Shown: positions 50,547 through 61,487, counted from the stretch's first letter. The stretch: 64,000 bases of DNA from Lederbergia wuyishanensis (GCF_022900255.1 NZ_JALIRM010000004.1:62001-126000); one strand, 5' to 3'. A program made the numbers and translations. The notes: generated by a model not told the origin, from the letters alone.

Positions 50547-52157
50547 ATGAAGACAGATCATCAATATTATCCTTACTCTTCGCAAAGAATGACGGTTCAT
50601 GGACAGAAAGGGATGGTAGCAACAACTCAACCACTGGCAGCTCAAGCTGGTCTTAGAGTTATGCAGCAAGGGGGAAATGCGATCGATGCGGCAATCGCGA
50701 CGGCTGCCTGCTTAACGGTTGTTGAGCCGAACTCTACAAGTATTGGCGGCGATTCCTTTGTACTTGTGTGGACAAAGGATGAACTGCATGGTCTAAATGC
50801 AAGTGGGCCAGCGCCAAAAAACATTTCGATTGAAAAGGTAAAAGCAATGGGGCATGAATATATGCCTGGGATTGGAGTATTACCTATTACCGTTCCAGGG
50901 ACACCAGCTTCATGGGTTGCGTTGTCCAAACGCTTTGGGAAGCTTCCTTTAACTGAAGTGTTAAAGCCTGCTATAGAATACGCTCGCGAAGGTTTTCCGG
51001 TATCATCAGAAATCGGGAAGTTTTGGGATATCCGTTTTCATGAATATACCGAACAGTTTAAAGGCGAAGAATACCAAGAATGGTTCAATGTGTATGCTCC
51101 TAATGGTAGGGCACCTGAAATAGGCGAGATTTGGAAGTCTCCAGACCATGCCCGCACTTTGCAAGCTATCGCTGAAACAGATGGAGAAGCCTTTTATCGC
51201 GGTGAACTTGCTGAAAAAATCGCCGAATGTGTGGCGAAATACAATGGTTTTTTAACTAAGGAAGATCTTGCAGCTTATGAACCTGAATGGGTACAGCCGA
51301 TAAGTGTGAATTATAAGGGTTATGATATTTGGGAGATCCCTCCAAATGGACAAGGGATTGTTGCATTAATGGCACTACAGATGCTAAAGGACTTTGATTA
51401 CGATTCAAAGGATTCTGTTGAAACGTATCATAAGCAAATTGAGGCAGTAAAATTGGCGTATGTGGATGGCCTAAAATATATTACTGATCGGAAAAAAATG
51501 AAGGTAACTGAGGAAGAATTACTTTCTGAACAATACGCGGCTGTCAGGCGTGCTCTAATAAATGATAAAGCAATCCTTCCTGAAGCGGGAGAACCAGTCC
51601 CTGGTGGTACGGTTTACCTAGCTACTGCTGACCAAGAAGGCAATATGGTTTCCTTTATTCAAAGTCACGCAGGAGACTTCGGTTCGGGCGTTGTTGTTCC
51701 AGGGACAGGAATCTGCTTACAAAATAGAGGTAGTGGTTTTTCTTTAGATCCAAATCATCACAATGCACTAGAAGGCGGGAAGAAAACACTTCATACAATA
51801 ATCCCGGGATTTATTACGAAGGAAAATGAACCCGTTGGACCATTTGGGGTGATGTGTGGAATGATTCAACCACAAGCCCATGTACAAGTTGTCATGAACT
51901 TAGTAGATTTTATCTTAAATCCCCAAGCAGCACTGGATGCACCTAGATGGCGATGGATAAAAGAAAAAATCATCGAAGTAGAACCGCAATTTCCTGATCA
52001 CATTGCCAAAGCCTTAGTTCGAAAAGGGCATATTGTCCAGCGTGCAGTCGATTCTGGAATGTTCGGGAGAGGACAAATTATATGCAGGGACCCAGAAACT
52101 GGGATATTGTCTGGTGGAACGGAACCTAGGGCTGACGGCAGCATAGCAGTTTGGTAA
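50547..52157 (+). CDS. Gamma-glutamyltransferase family protein, copy 1
   Basis: 536-residue Ntn-hydrolase of the GGT family without a signal peptide. It has GMVATTQPLAAQAGLRVMQQGGNAIDAAIATA at the start. The nucleophile threonine is predicted in VPGGTVYLATAD near 355, where the precursor would cleave itself. GSGFSLDPNHHN and PFGVMCGMIQPQ lie later. Cytosolic GGT-like enzymes may act on glutathione-like or other gamma-glutamyl compounds; the substrate is unknown. ATG 50547 has AGGGAG eight bases upstream. It is followed by a close paralogue. Confidence 0.88.
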   Translation: MKTDHQYYPYSSQRMTVHGQKGMVATTQPLAAQAGLRVMQQGGNAIDAAIATAACLTVVEPNSTSIGGDSFVLVWTKDELHGLNASGPAPKNISIEKVKAMGHEYMPGIGVLPITVPGTPASWVALSKRFGKLPLTEVLKPAIEYAREGFPVSSEIGKFWDIRFHEYTEQFKGEEYQEWFNVYAPNGRAPEIGEIWKSPDHARTLQAIAETDGEAFYRGELAEKIAECVAKYNGFLTKEDLAAYEPEWVQPISVNYKGYDIWEIPPNGQGIVALMALQMLKDFDYDSKDSVETYHKQIEAVKLAYVDGLKYITDRKKMKVTEEELLSEQYAAVRRALINDKAILPEAGEPVPGGTVYLATADQEGNMVSFIQSHAGDFGSGVVVPGTGICLQNRGSGFSLDPNHHNALEGGKKTLHTIIPGFITKENEPVGPFGVMCGMIQPQAHVQVVMNLVDFILNPQAALDAPRWRWIKEKIIEVEPQFPDHIAKALVRKGHIVQRAVDSGMFGRGQIICRDPETGILSGGTEPRADGSIAVW

Positions 52158-52280
52158 AATGAATATTTTCATAAATAAGGATAAAGGTAAATGCTTTTAT
52201 CCTTATTGCCTTTTCTAATGCTTACTTCCATAGTAAAATTAACTTTATGTCAATTATTTAGAAAGAAGGCTGTCAAAAGC

Positions 52281-53894
52281 ATGAAATTAGATCATTTATA
52301 TCAACCATATACATCACAACGAACTACCGTATTTGCAAAAAACGGTATGGTTGCGACATCACAGCCATTAGCAGCTCAAGCTGGTTTGGATATTTTGAAA
52401 AAAGGTGGAAACGCAATTGATGCTGCGATTGCAACTGCAGCTGCACTTACGGTCGTTGAGCCTACTTCAAATGGAATCGGCGGAGATGCTTTTGCACTCG
52501 TGTGGACAAAAGGGAAGCTTCACGGATTAAATGCTAGCGGTCCTTCTCCAAAATCGATTAGCATTGAAAAACTAAAAGAATTAGGGATTCAAAAAATGCC
52601 TGTCCATGGAGTTATCCCTATTACAGTACCTGGAGTTCCATCGGCTTGGGCTGAGCTTTCTAAAAAGTTTGGAAATTTATCATTGAAGGAAACATTACAA
52701 CCAGCTATACAATATGCTGAAGAAGGCTTTCCATTAACGCCAGTTTTGGGAAAGTACTGGAAGCTAGCGTACAATCGATTTTTGGAATTGTTTTCGACTA
52801 AAGAGGAATTTAAACCATGGTTTGAAACGTTTGCACCAAATGGGCGAGCCCCAGAAATCGGTGAACTATGGCGTTCACCAGGCCATGCGGCAACTTTACG
52901 ATCGATCGCAGAAACGAATGCTGAGAGTTTTTACAAAGGTGAACTTGCAGAGAAGATAACATCTTTCGTAGAAAAGCATGGAGGGTTTCTTTCTAAGGAT
53001 GATTTAGCTTCTTTTCAAGCAGAATGGGTTGAACCTGTTTCAGTGAATTATCGAGGTTATGATGTATGGGAAATCCCTCCTAATGGACAAGGGATTATCA
53101 CTCTCATGGCTCTTAATATTGCAAAAGGCTTTACTTTTACAGAAAAAGAAAGTGTTGAAACGTATCATAAGCAAATAGAAGCAATGAAGCTAGCGTTTAT
53201 GGATGGAAAGACGTTTATAACAGAGCCAGTACATATGCCTATTAGTGTTGAACACCTTCTATCTGAAGAGTATGCGGATAGACGCAGGCAAGAAATTGGT
53301 GATGAAGCTTTAGAGCCTACTGCAATTGATCTGCCAAAAGGTGGAACGGTATACTTGGCAACGGCTGACAGTGATGGCAATATGGTTTCTTTCATTCAAA
53401 GTAACTATATGGGATTTGGGTCAGGTATTGTAGTTCCAGATACAGGAATTGCGTTACAAAATCGCGGACATGATTTTTCATTAGATGAAAGTCAACCGAA
53501 TGCTTTGCAACCTGGGAAAAGATGCTACAACACCATTATTCCTGGATTTTTAACGAAAGACGGCGAGGCTGTTGGACCATTTGGAGTGATGGGAGGCTAC
53601 ATGCAGCCACAAGGCCATTTCCAAGTAGTTTCAAATACAATTGATTTTCATTTAAATCCGCAAGCAGCTCTCGATGCACCTCGCTGGCAATGGACAGAAG
53701 GAAAAAAAGTGTTGCTCGAACCGAATTTCCCACTACATATTGCACAGGCACTTGCCAGAAAAGGTCATCAAGTCCAATTAGCTGTAGATGGAGGAAGCTT
53801 TGGACGTGGTCAAGCCATTTGGCGCAACAGCGAAACAGGAGTATTAATGGGCGGAACGGAATCAAGGACTGATGGTTCGATTGCAGCTTGGTAG
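52281..53894 (+). CDS. Gamma-glutamyltransferase family protein, copy 2
   Basis: 537 residues, a tandem paralogue of the previous gene along its whole length, with the same landmarks: GMVATSQPLAAQAGLDILKKGG, KGGTVYLATADSDGNMVSF with the predicted nucleophile, and PFGVMGGYMQPQ. The ATG 52281 has GAAGG upstream; earlier ATGs lie in non-homologous sequence. Divergence in the middle suggests an old duplication with possible change of substrate. It is probably expressed with copy 1, 123 bp upstream, since no strong terminator separates them. Confidence 0.88.
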   Translation: MKLDHLYQPYTSQRTTVFAKNGMVATSQPLAAQAGLDILKKGGNAIDAAIATAAALTVVEPTSNGIGGDAFALVWTKGKLHGLNASGPSPKSISIEKLKELGIQKMPVHGVIPITVPGVPSAWAELSKKFGNLSLKETLQPAIQYAEEGFPLTPVLGKYWKLAYNRFLELFSTKEEFKPWFETFAPNGRAPEIGELWRSPGHAATLRSIAETNAESFYKGELAEKITSFVEKHGGFLSKDDLASFQAEWVEPVSVNYRGYDVWEIPPNGQGIITLMALNIAKGFTFTEKESVETYHKQIEAMKLAFMDGKTFITEPVHMPISVEHLLSEEYADRRRQEIGDEALEPTAIDLPKGGTVYLATADSDGNMVSFIQSNYMGFGSGIVVPDTGIALQNRGHDFSLDESQPNALQPGKRCYNTIIPGFLTKDGEAVGPFGVMGGYMQPQGHFQVVSNTIDFHLNPQAALDAPRWQWTEGKKVLLEPNFPLHIAQALARKGHQVQLAVDGGSFGRGQAIWRNSETGVLMGGTESRTDGSIAAW

Positions 53895-54073
53895 AATCTA
53901 AACGGAAATTGGAACTTTTATCAGAAAATAGGTTATTCTTATAGAGGAATTGAACTTTTTAAACAGGGAATAGAATCAACAATAGGGTAGGCTTGTCCGT
54001 AATAGAATCCTATTATTCTTTTTTCCAATATTCCTATTCAACGAAGTGCTTCAAGTAAAGGCGGTTTTACTTA

Positions 54074-54640
54074 ATGAAACAAAAAGATATTTTTATAGCT
54101 TTTTTTCGGTCGGGTATGCTTGGATTTGGGGGAGGGCCGTCAGCCATTCCTCTCGTTCATAGAGAAGTAGTTCTCACGTTTAAATGGATGAATGATGAAG
54201 AGTTTTCAGATGTTTTGGCTTTGGCAAATGCCCTGCCAGGACCGATTAATACGAAGATGGCAGGATACATCGGCTGGAGAGTCGGTGGCTTCTGGGGAAT
54301 GATGAATGCCTTATTTGCAACCGCGATACCGACTGTAGTTCTGATGATTTTATTTTTAACGCTTCTAGCAGCGCATAAAGATAAACCTTGGGTGGCAGGT
54401 ATGTCTAAGGCTGTATTGCCAGTAGCTGGTGTGATGCTCGGAGTTTTAGCGTGGGATTTCGTCGTAAAATCAAAGAAATCCCTTGGATGGCTTTGGGCAA
54501 TTTTGCTCGTTTTGGTTAGTGTCCTTGCTTTAGAATTTCTGAATATACATCCAGGAATATTGATTGCTGTTCTTCTAATTACGGCTTTTGTTTTAGGAAG
54601 TAAAAAGAAGGAAAAGCAAGTTAAAGGAGGCCAATCATGA
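54074..54640 (+). CDS. Chromate transporter, N-terminal-type half
   Basis: 188-residue short-chain ChrA protein (YwrB/YwrA type). RSGMLGFGGGPSAIPL lies near residue 12 and FSDVLALANALPGPINTKMAGYIGW after it, followed by membrane helices. Short ChrA proteins work as pairs with opposite topology. It overlaps the partner by ATGA. Export of chromate or of another oxyanion is inferred; no regulator is adjacent. Confidence 0.85.
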   Translation: MKQKDIFIAFFRSGMLGFGGGPSAIPLVHREVVLTFKWMNDEEFSDVLALANALPGPINTKMAGYIGWRVGGFWGMMNALFATAIPTVVLMILFLTLLAAHKDKPWVAGMSKAVLPVAGVMLGVLAWDFVVKSKKSLGWLWAILLVLVSVLALEFLNIHPGILIAVLLITAFVLGSKKKEKQVKGGQS

Positions 54641-55170
54641 TTTATTGGCAAATTTTCCTTGCATTCTTTATTCCTGGTATTCTTGGCTATGGGGGCGGTC
54701 CGTCTTCCATTCCTTTAATTGAAAATGAAGTGGTAGATAGGTATGGCTGGCTAACGGTTCACGAATTTAGTGAAATGCTTGCTCTTGGAAATGCCTTGCC
54801 TGGCCCGATTGCAACCAAAATGGCTGGATATATAGGGTTCCAACAAGCTGGAGTGTTGGGAGCTGCGGTAGCTCTTTTTGCAACAGTTGCTCCTTCTATG
54901 ATTATGATGATTACGTTGCTTAGCATTTTACTAAAATATAAGCATTCTCCCCAAGTGAAAAAAATGACACAGCTTGTAAGACCTGCAATTGCCGTTTTGC
55001 TTGGGATTATGACAGTAAGTTTTTTCGTTAATTCAATTTCGGTCGAAGGTGCGGGCTATATCCATACCATAATAATTGGGATAGCGAGTCTTTTCCTACT
55101 AGAAAAGTGGAAAATTCATCCTGCCTACGTTATTGCTGGGGCGCTTGTCTACGGAGCGATTTTCCTATAA
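54637..55170 (+). CDS. Chromate transporter, C-terminal-type half
   Basis: 177-residue partner of the upstream gene, with the same motif set: IPGILGYGGGPSSIPL and FSEMLALGNALPGPIATKMAGYIGF. GGAGG lies before the ATG inside the end of the first half. Together the two would form the functional carrier. Confidence 0.85.
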   Translation: MIYWQIFLAFFIPGILGYGGGPSSIPLIENEVVDRYGWLTVHEFSEMLALGNALPGPIATKMAGYIGFQQAGVLGAAVALFATVAPSMIMMITLLSILLKYKHSPQVKKMTQLVRPAIAVLLGIMTVSFFVNSISVEGAGYIHTIIIGIASLFLLEKWKIHPAYVIAGALVYGAIFL

Positions 55171-55341
55171 ATAGTTGTATCATGCCAATATATTCACTAG
55201 TAGGTCGCTTGTTGTCATGAAAAGCCGATAGTGATAAGATTATAAGGCAGAAGTAGTTATTTTGGGCTAAATCTGTATAACGTATCCTCAATTTTACTGT
55301 TTATTTCGCCCGAATTTTATATGTAAGGGAGCGTTCTATAT

Positions 55342-57855
55342 ATGGTGGCTTTTTTAAATAAATTATTTGATCCAAATACGCGTGAAATTAAACGCTTGGA
55401 AAAGATTGCTGAAAACATTCAAGCATTAGAGTCAGAGATAGAAAGAAAAACGGACGACGAATTGCGAGCAAAAACTGAAGAATTTAAAGAAAGATATCAA
55501 AAAGGCGAGTCTCTTGATAGTCTTTTAGTTGAAGCATTTGCGGTTGTTCGTGAAGGTGCCAGACGAGTTCTAGGTCTCTATCCTTATCCCGTCCAACTTA
55601 TGGGGGGAGCCGCACTTCACGAAGGAAATATCTCTGAGATGAAAACTGGTGAAGGTAAAACACTCACGGCCACGATGCCTGTTTATTTAAACGCGCTTAC
55701 TGGTAAAGGCGTTCACGTCGTTACAGTCAACGAATACTTAGCTAATCGTGACGCGACAGAAATGGGAGAGTTATATCAGTTTTTAGGTTTGACTGTTGGA
55801 CTCAATTTAAATAGCATGTCAAAGGAAGAAAAACAAGAAGCATACGCAGCAGATATTACGTATGGTACTAATAATGAGTTTGGTTTTGACTATCTACGTG
55901 ATAATATGGTGCTTTATACAGAGCAAAAAGTACAAAGGCCTTTGCACTACGCGGTCATTGACGAAGTCGACTCCATTTTAATTGATGAAGCGAGAACTCC
56001 ATTAATTATTTCGGGGACAGCTCAAAAATCAACACAATTGTATATCCAAGCCAATTCCTTCGTCAACATGTTGAAAAAAGACGAGGATTTTACGTATGAT
56101 GAAAAAACAAAAGGGGTTCAACTAACGGAAGAGGGAATTAATAAAGCTGAACGCGCCTTTAAAATCGATAACCTATTCGATATTTCTCATGTGACATTGA
56201 ATCACCATCTTAACCAAGCTTTAAAAGCACATGCAAGTATGCATTTAGATGTAGATTATGTAGTGCAAGATGGCGAAATCGTTATCGTTGACCAGTTTAC
56301 TGGACGTCTTATGAAAGGCCGCCGTTTCAGTGATGGTCTTCATCAAGCAATTGAAGCTAAAGAAGGCGTTGAGATTCAGAACGAATCCATGACGATGGCG
56401 ACAATCACATTCCAAAACTATTTCCGTATGTACGAAAAGCTTGCCGGTATGACGGGAACTGCTAAAACTGAAGAAGAAGAATTCCGCAACATTTATAATA
56501 TGCGAGTTATTGCGATTCCAACGAACCAACCTATTGCAAGGGATGATCGTCCAGATTTAATTTATTCATCAATGGATGGTAAATTCCGTGCAGTAGTTGA
56601 AGATATAGCTGAGCGCAACAGCAAAGGTCAACCTGTTTTAGTAGGTACTGTAGCAATTGAAACGTCAGAGCTTATTTCTTCACTTTTACAAAAAAAGGGT
56701 ATAAAGCATAATGTATTAAATGCTAAAAACCATGGTCGTGAAGCTGAAATAATTGTGGAAGCTGGGCAACCGGGTGCTGTAACGATTGCTACGAATATGG
56801 CAGGTCGTGGTACCGATATTAAGCTTGGTGAAGGTGTAAAAGAACTAGGCGGTTTAGCGGTTATCGGGACTGAACGTCATGAATCTCGACGGATTGATAA
56901 TCAGTTGAGGGGACGTTCTGGTCGTCAAGGTGATCCAGGTATTACGCAATTTTATTTGTCTATGGAAGACGAATTAATGAGACGCTTTGGATCAGATAAT
57001 ATGAAAAACATGATGCAAAGACTTGGAATGGACGACTCCCAACCGATTCAAAGCAGAATGGTTTCAAAAGCAGTAGAATCCGCGCAAAAACGTGTAGAGG
57101 GTAATAACTTTGACGCACGTAAGCAGCTTCTACAATACGATGATGTTTTACGTCAACAGCGTGAAATCATTTATCAACAACGTAATGATGTAATGGAATC
57201 AGAAAATTTACGTGACATAATTGAGAAAATGATTGTTTCTGTTATTGAAAGAGTGGTCTCTATTCATACTCCTTCAAATGAGGAAGAAGAGCAATGGAAC
57301 TTACAAGGAATAATCGATTATGTGAATGCGAATTTACTTCCTGAAGGCGATCTAACTGCCGATGATTTAAAGCGTAAAGATCCGGAAGAAATGGTTAATT
57401 TAATTTTTGAGAAAGTAAAAATTCGCTATGATCAAAAAGAAGAATATTTAACTCCAGAGCAAATGCGTGAGTTCGAAAAAGTTATTTTACTTCGTTCCGT
57501 TGATTCAAAATGGATTGACCATATTGACGCAATGGAGCAACTAAGACAAGGTATTCATTTACGCGCTTACGGTCAAATTGACCCACTAAGAGAATACCAA
57601 GCTGAAGGTTTTGCTATGTTTGAAAGTATGGTTACTGCCATTGAAGAAGATACTGCAAAATATGTTATGAAAGCAGAAATTCGCAATAACTTACAGCGTG
57701 AGGAAGTTGCAAAAGGGCAAGCTGTTAATCCGAAAGAAGAAGGCGGAGAGGTAAAAAGAAAACCAATCCGTAAAGAAGAAAGTATTGGCCGTAATTCACC
57801 GTGCCCATGTGGAAGCGGGAAAAAATATAAGAATTGTCATGGAAGATTAGCATAG
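55342..57855 (+). CDS. secA: Preprotein translocase ATPase SecA
   Basis: Motor of the Sec secretion pathway, 837 residues, full length. The order is NBD1 with [14 protein letters not shown] near 100 and the [14 protein letters not shown] Walker B near 210, the preprotein cross-linking domain, NBD2 ([17 protein letters not shown] near 490, [12 protein letters not shown]), the helical scaffold, and the C-terminal zinc/SecB motif [23 protein letters not shown] precedes the ATG. Position before prfB is conserved in Bacilli. Confidence 0.98.
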   Translation: MVAFLNKLFDPNTREIKRLEKIAENIQALESEIERKTDDELRAKTEEFKERYQKGESLDSLLVEAFAVVREGARRVLGLYPYPVQLMGGAALHEGNISEMKTGEGKTLTATMPVYLNALTGKGVHVVTVNEYLANRDATEMGELYQFLGLTVGLNLNSMSKEEKQEAYAADITYGTNNEFGFDYLRDNMVLYTEQKVQRPLHYAVIDEVDSILIDEARTPLIISGTAQKSTQLYIQANSFVNMLKKDEDFTYDEKTKGVQLTEEGINKAERAFKIDNLFDISHVTLNHHLNQALKAHASMHLDVDYVVQDGEIVIVDQFTGRLMKGRRFSDGLHQAIEAKEGVEIQNESMTMATITFQNYFRMYEKLAGMTGTAKTEEEEFRNIYNMRVIAIPTNQPIARDDRPDLIYSSMDGKFRAVVEDIAERNSKGQPVLVGTVAIETSELISSLLQKKGIKHNVLNAKNHGREAEIIVEAGQPGAVTIATNMAGRGTDIKLGEGVKELGGLAVIGTERHESRRIDNQLRGRSGRQGDPGITQFYLSMEDELMRRFGSDNMKNMMQRLGMDDSQPIQSRMVSKAVESAQKRVEGNNFDARKQLLQYDDVLRQQREIIYQQRNDVMESENLRDIIEKMIVSVIERVVSIHTPSNEEEEQWNLQGIIDYVNANLLPEGDLTADDLKRKDPEEMVNLIFEKVKIRYDQKEEYLTPEQMREFEKVILLRSVDSKWIDHIDAMEQLRQGIHLRAYGQIDPLREYQAEGFAMFESMVTAIEEDTAKYVMKAEIRNNLQREEVAKGQAVNPKEEGGEVKRKPIRKEESIGRNSPCPCGSGKKYKNCHGRLA

Positions 57856-57880
57856 GTCACTCCTAATCTAAAATAAATAA

Positions 57881-57927
57881 ATGTATGCCCGTTGACTAAG
57901 ACGATGTTTTGACGGGCATACATTTTG
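57881..57927 (+). terminator. secA terminator
   Basis: ATGTATGCCCGT (57881-57892) pairs with ACGGGCATACAT (57912-57923), 19-nt loop, followed by TTTTG. Confidence 0.8.
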
Positions 57928-58006
57928 TAGATTTGATTTATAAATGAGCAAAGTATATGTGCTCATGACTTGAACAGCAAGAAATCCCATATTTGAGGTG
58001 TTGGAA

Positions 58007-59105
58007 ATGGAATTATTTGAAGTAAGATCGGAACTTGAAAAAACGGCTTCACGCTTGGCCGACTTTAGGGGGTCTCTTTGACTTAGACGAAAAAGAGACA
58101 CGAATTGCCGAACTTGATGAAAGAATGCTGGAGCCCGGATTCTGGGATGATCAGCAAGCTGCACAAACGGTGATAAACGAGGCAAATAGCCTAAAAGATC
58201 TTGTGGGTGAATATAAGGAATTGCTCGAAACGCAAGAAAATCTGGAACTTACTCATGAACTAGTGAAAGAAGAAAATGATGCAGAGTTAGAGAAAGAGCT
58301 CGAATCCGAGTTGAGAGAACTTGTCGGTCGTTTAAACGATTTTGAGTTGCAACTTCTATTAAGTGAGCCTTATGATAAAAATAATGCCATTCTAGAGCTT
58401 CATCCAGGGGCAGGTGGTACGGAATCTCAAGATTGGGGCTCTATCCTTCTTCGTATGTATACACGCTGGGCAGAGAAAAAAGGCTTTAAAGTAGAAACGC
58501 TCGATTATTTACCTGGTGACGAAGCTGGGATTAAAAGCGTAACGTTATTAATTAAGGGCCACAATGCTTACGGTTATTTAAAAGCTGAAAAAGGTGTTCA
58601 TCGTCTCGTTCGTATTTCACCTTTCGATTCATCGGGCCGCAGACATACGTCTTTTGTTTCATGTGAAGTAATGCCTGAATTTACAGATGACATTGAGATT
58701 GATATTCGTACAGAAGATCTAAAAATTGATACGTACCGTTCAAGTGGAGCAGGTGGTCAGCACGTCAATACAACAGATTCCGCTGTTCGAATTACTCATA
58801 TTCCAACGGGTACTGTCGTGACATGTCAAAATGAAAGATCGCAAATTAAAAACCGTGAAAAAGCAATGAATATGTTAAAGGCCAAATTATATCAGCTTGA
58901 ATTGGAACAAAAAGAAAAACAACTTGCTGAAATCCGTGGAGCTCAAAAAGAAATTGGTTGGGGAAGCCAAATTCGTTCTTATGTGTTCCACCCATATTCT
59001 ATGGTAAAAGACCATCGAACAAATACTGAGGTTGGAAACGTTCAAGCAGTAACAGACGGAGATATTGATATTTTTATTAATGCGTATTTACGTTCAAGAA
59101 TATAA
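58007..59105 (+). CDS. prfB: Peptide chain release factor 2 with programmed +1 frameshift
   Basis: RF2, which reads UGA and UAA. Zero-frame codons run from ATG 58007 to CTT 58076-58078, followed by in-frame TGA 58079-58081. Slipping past T58079 continues GAC TTA GAC (DLDEKETR), so the gene is join(58007-58078, 58080-59105), 365 residues. The slippery CTT-TGA-C and the internal Shine-Dalgarno-like AGGGGG three bases upstream are the classic RF2 autoregulatory signal. GGQ is present ([11 protein letters not shown]) and the SPF anticodon-like region is at SPFDSSG. GAGGTG precedes the ATG. Confidence 0.97.
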
Positions 59106-59111
59106 TGAGTG

Positions 59112-59144
59112 AAAGCAGCCGTACTTTGTTCGGTTGCTTTTTTT
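59112..59144 (+). terminator. prfB terminator
   Basis: AAAGCAGCCG pairs with CGGTTGCTTT (one wobble) and runs into a T-rich stretch. Confidence 0.8.
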
Positions 59145-59441
59145 ATTGGGGCTCATCCGAACCCTTTACGTTGGTAAGTCCCCTAGATTAAGCTGTCCCG
59201 TAGGGTTTTGTTGTCTAAGAAATTCTTGATAAGAACCTTGTTGATAACTTTTAAAAAGGTAGTTCTCGTCTGGTCACGCAAACTTTCGGTTTCTGTTTGC
59301 GTAAGTCAACATCGGTTCACCGTGTTTCCTTGATTTCGAAAGAACCCTAAAAAGTTAGTACCTCGCTGAACAGGTGCTTGCTCTTTTGTTCTTGAGCTGC
59401 AATTGCTACAATAAGGATAATTACGTGAGAGGATGTGAAAA
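59145..59441. other. Non-coding gap before the NERD gene
   Basis: No gene seen. A hairpin ACGCAAAC/GTTTGCGT lies at about 59275-59304. The sequence ACAATAAGGATAATTACG near 59409 could hold the promoter of the next gene, but I see no convincing -35/-10 pair. Confidence 0.4.
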
Positions 59442-60311
59442 ATGAATATCAAATCGAGAGTTGAAAGTGATGAGTTAAAAGCTTTTAGGATATTAAAGAG
59501 TAGGAAAACTTTATCCACTGAGGAAGCAGATCAATTAGCCAGGCTTGAAAAAGGTTACGAAGGTGAGTTACTGTTTGATGAAAGAGTGAATCGATTATCG
59601 AAAGAATGGCTGGTTCTCGATGATTTACAGTTAGAAAGCAATAATACAAACTTCCAAATTGATTCAATAATTATTGCTCAAAAGCTCATATTGCTATTCG
59701 AGATTAAAAATCATGAAGGTGATTATTACATAGAAGATGGCAAATGGTATTACATCAATGGAACACCTATTCAGAATCCAGTAAATCAGTTAGAAAGATC
59801 CGAGTCTTTATTCAGGAGATTGCTTCAAGAGCTAGGAAACAACATCCCCATAGAGTCTTACATCATCTACGTTAATCCCGACTTCCACATATATAACACC
59901 ATCCGAAATCTACCTATTATTTTTCCAAACCAATTAAATCGATTTTTCACTAAGCTTGATCAACTCTCATCCAAAGTTAATGGATATCATATGAGGCTGG
60001 CTAAGAAAATTGCTTCTCTGCATAAAATTAAATCTTCATATTCAAACTTACCCAAATATAGTTATGACAAACTGCGTAAAGGAGTAATCTGCGCTAATTG
60101 TTCTTCGTTTAATTTGGAGAGCAAAAGAAGAGTTTTAACATGTAAAAATTGTGGGACTATAGAAATTTTTCCTAATCAAAAAATAACAACAAGTATTATT
60201 TTTGATTGGTGTAATGGGATACGATCAGAAGACACAATTCGTAGGGTATTATTAAAACATTATGCTATTAAAGGGAATGGGAAAGCGTCTTACTATGAAA
60301 GAACAACCTAA
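59442..60311 (+). CDS. NERD-domain protein with C-terminal zinc ribbon
   Basis: 289 residues. The NERD domain (about 35-150: GYEGELLFDERVN, then IDSIIIAQKLILLFEIKNHEGDYY) carries the D-x(n)-E-x-K residues of restriction-like nucleases (D in QIDSI, EIK). A zinc ribbon CANC...CKNC lies at about 213-235. Such proteins are widespread in Bacilli; nuclease activity is predicted, not shown. GAGAGGATG precedes the ATG. It is not part of the conserved secA-prfB-cccB backbone, so probably an insertion. Confidence 0.85.
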   Translation: MNIKSRVESDELKAFRILKSRKTLSTEEADQLARLEKGYEGELLFDERVNRLSKEWLVLDDLQLESNNTNFQIDSIIIAQKLILLFEIKNHEGDYYIEDGKWYYINGTPIQNPVNQLERSESLFRRLLQELGNNIPIESYIIYVNPDFHIYNTIRNLPIIFPNQLNRFFTKLDQLSSKVNGYHMRLAKKIASLHKIKSSYSNLPKYSYDKLRKGVICANCSSFNLESKRRVLTCKNCGTIEIFPNQKITTSIIFDWCNGIRSEDTIRRVLLKHYAIKGNGKASYYERTT

Positions 60312-60383
60312 AGGATTCGCCGAGTGACTCTTTCTCCGTAATGAAATTACACACACATTAAATCTTTGCCGACCACCGCCTCT

Positions 60384-60672
60384 TATCACGGCATAACTGA
60401 GTGAAATATTTCAATAGTGCTAGGCATTGTCCTAAATCACGGCATAACTCAAGGAAATGTAACCCATAGTGCCGCGCATTGTTCTAAATCACGGCATAAC
60501 TCAGAGAAATATTTCAATAGTGCCGCGCATTGTCCTAAATCCCGGCAAAACTCAAGGAAATGTACTCAATAGTGCCGCGTATTGTCCTAAATCATGGCAT
60601 AACTCAAGGAAATGTACTCAATAGTGCCGCGCATTGCCCTAAATCTTGGCAAAACTCAAGGATTTGTCACAA
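60384..60672. repeat. Tandem repeat, about 5.5 copies of a 51-52 bp unit
   Basis: GGCATAACT-type units begin at 60390, 60441, 60493, 60544, 60596 and 60648. Each has the core CACGGCATAACTCAAGG, then ATAGTGCCGCG and ATTGTCCTAAAT. CGGCA and TGCCG are inverted within each unit, so each could form a small stem-loop. No cas genes or spacers of variable sequence, so not CRISPR. The copies differ by point changes only. Confidence 0.85.
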
Positions 60673-60930
60673 TGTTATATCGGACACAGCTTATTCGTAT
60701 TATCTTGTTGGTGGCAAACTATATCATATATAGAATTACTTGTTAATAATTATTATGTAATTCACACTACTTTTCACATATTAGCAACAAATGAGGAAAA
60801 GCTATACTACATAAGGGTTTGCTGTAAACTTTTCCAATTGTGGGTAGGTTTGTATGGAGGCTGTTTAGTTTTAAATAATTGTATTGTTGGTATACTAAAA
60901 TTACGCCAGACATGGAAAGGAGTATGTACA

Positions 60931-61272
60931 TTGAAGAAAAAAATAATTGGATTGTTTATGGGAATTACATTGGCTCTTGGGCTAGCAGCTTGTGGTGGCG
61001 GAAATAACGCGAATAACAACAATAATAATAATAATGCAGGTGGAACAACTGCAACAAACGACGCGGAAGCAATTGTAAAGAAAAATTGTATTTCATGTCA
61101 TGGAGAGAATCTCGAAGGCAGAAATGGACCGGAATTGGCTCATATTGGTTCTGAGCTCTCAAAAGATGAAATTTTAACAGTGATTAAAGAAGGTAGACCG
61201 GGTATGCCAGGCAACCTTATTAGTGGCGATGACGCTGATAAAGTGGCAACTTGGTTATCAGAGAAAAAATAA
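60931..61272 (+). CDS. cccB: Cytochrome c551, membrane-anchored lipoprotein CccB
   Basis: 113 residues. A lipoprotein signal ([17 protein letters not shown] then LAAC, Cys lipid anchor) is followed by an Asn-rich linker (NNANNNNNNNNAGG), then a small c-type cytochrome with CISCH haem site and a methionine ligand in RPGMPGNLI. It carries electrons outside the membrane, to the terminal oxidase. The start is TTG 60931, eight bases after AAAGGAG. Position after prfB is as in B. subtilis. Confidence 0.94.
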   Translation: MKKKIIGLFMGITLALGLAACGGGNNANNNNNNNNAGGTTATNDAEAIVKKNCISCHGENLEGRNGPELAHIGSELSKDEILTVIKEGRPGMPGNLISGDDADKVATWLSEKK

Positions 61273-61276
61273 GATG

Positions 61277-61306
61277 AAAAAGGATGCCGCATATGCATCC
61301 TTTTTT
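61277..61306 (+). terminator. cccB terminator
   Basis: AAAAAGGATGC with GCATCCTTTTTT around a short loop. Confidence 0.88.
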
Positions 61307-61487
61307 GGTGAATTTTTTATTTCAAATAGTCTACCTGGTATTTCTATGATCAAAGAATCATATAAAATCAAACTTCTTAACTTAACCGAATTCGTATCCA
61401 TTTTAAAGGCACATTTTCAAACCCCACCCAATCCATCAAGGTTTTGCTCTCTATATCAACCGTGATAAATTTATAAAAAAATTAAAA

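Noticed and set aside
58035-58079. Independent start of prfB in the +1 frame
   Set aside because: The zero-frame start with frameshift signal at 58007 explains the gene fully and has the ribosome site.
60384-60672. CRISPR array
   Set aside because: The units are contiguous, with no variable spacers between conserved repeats, and no cas genes are near.
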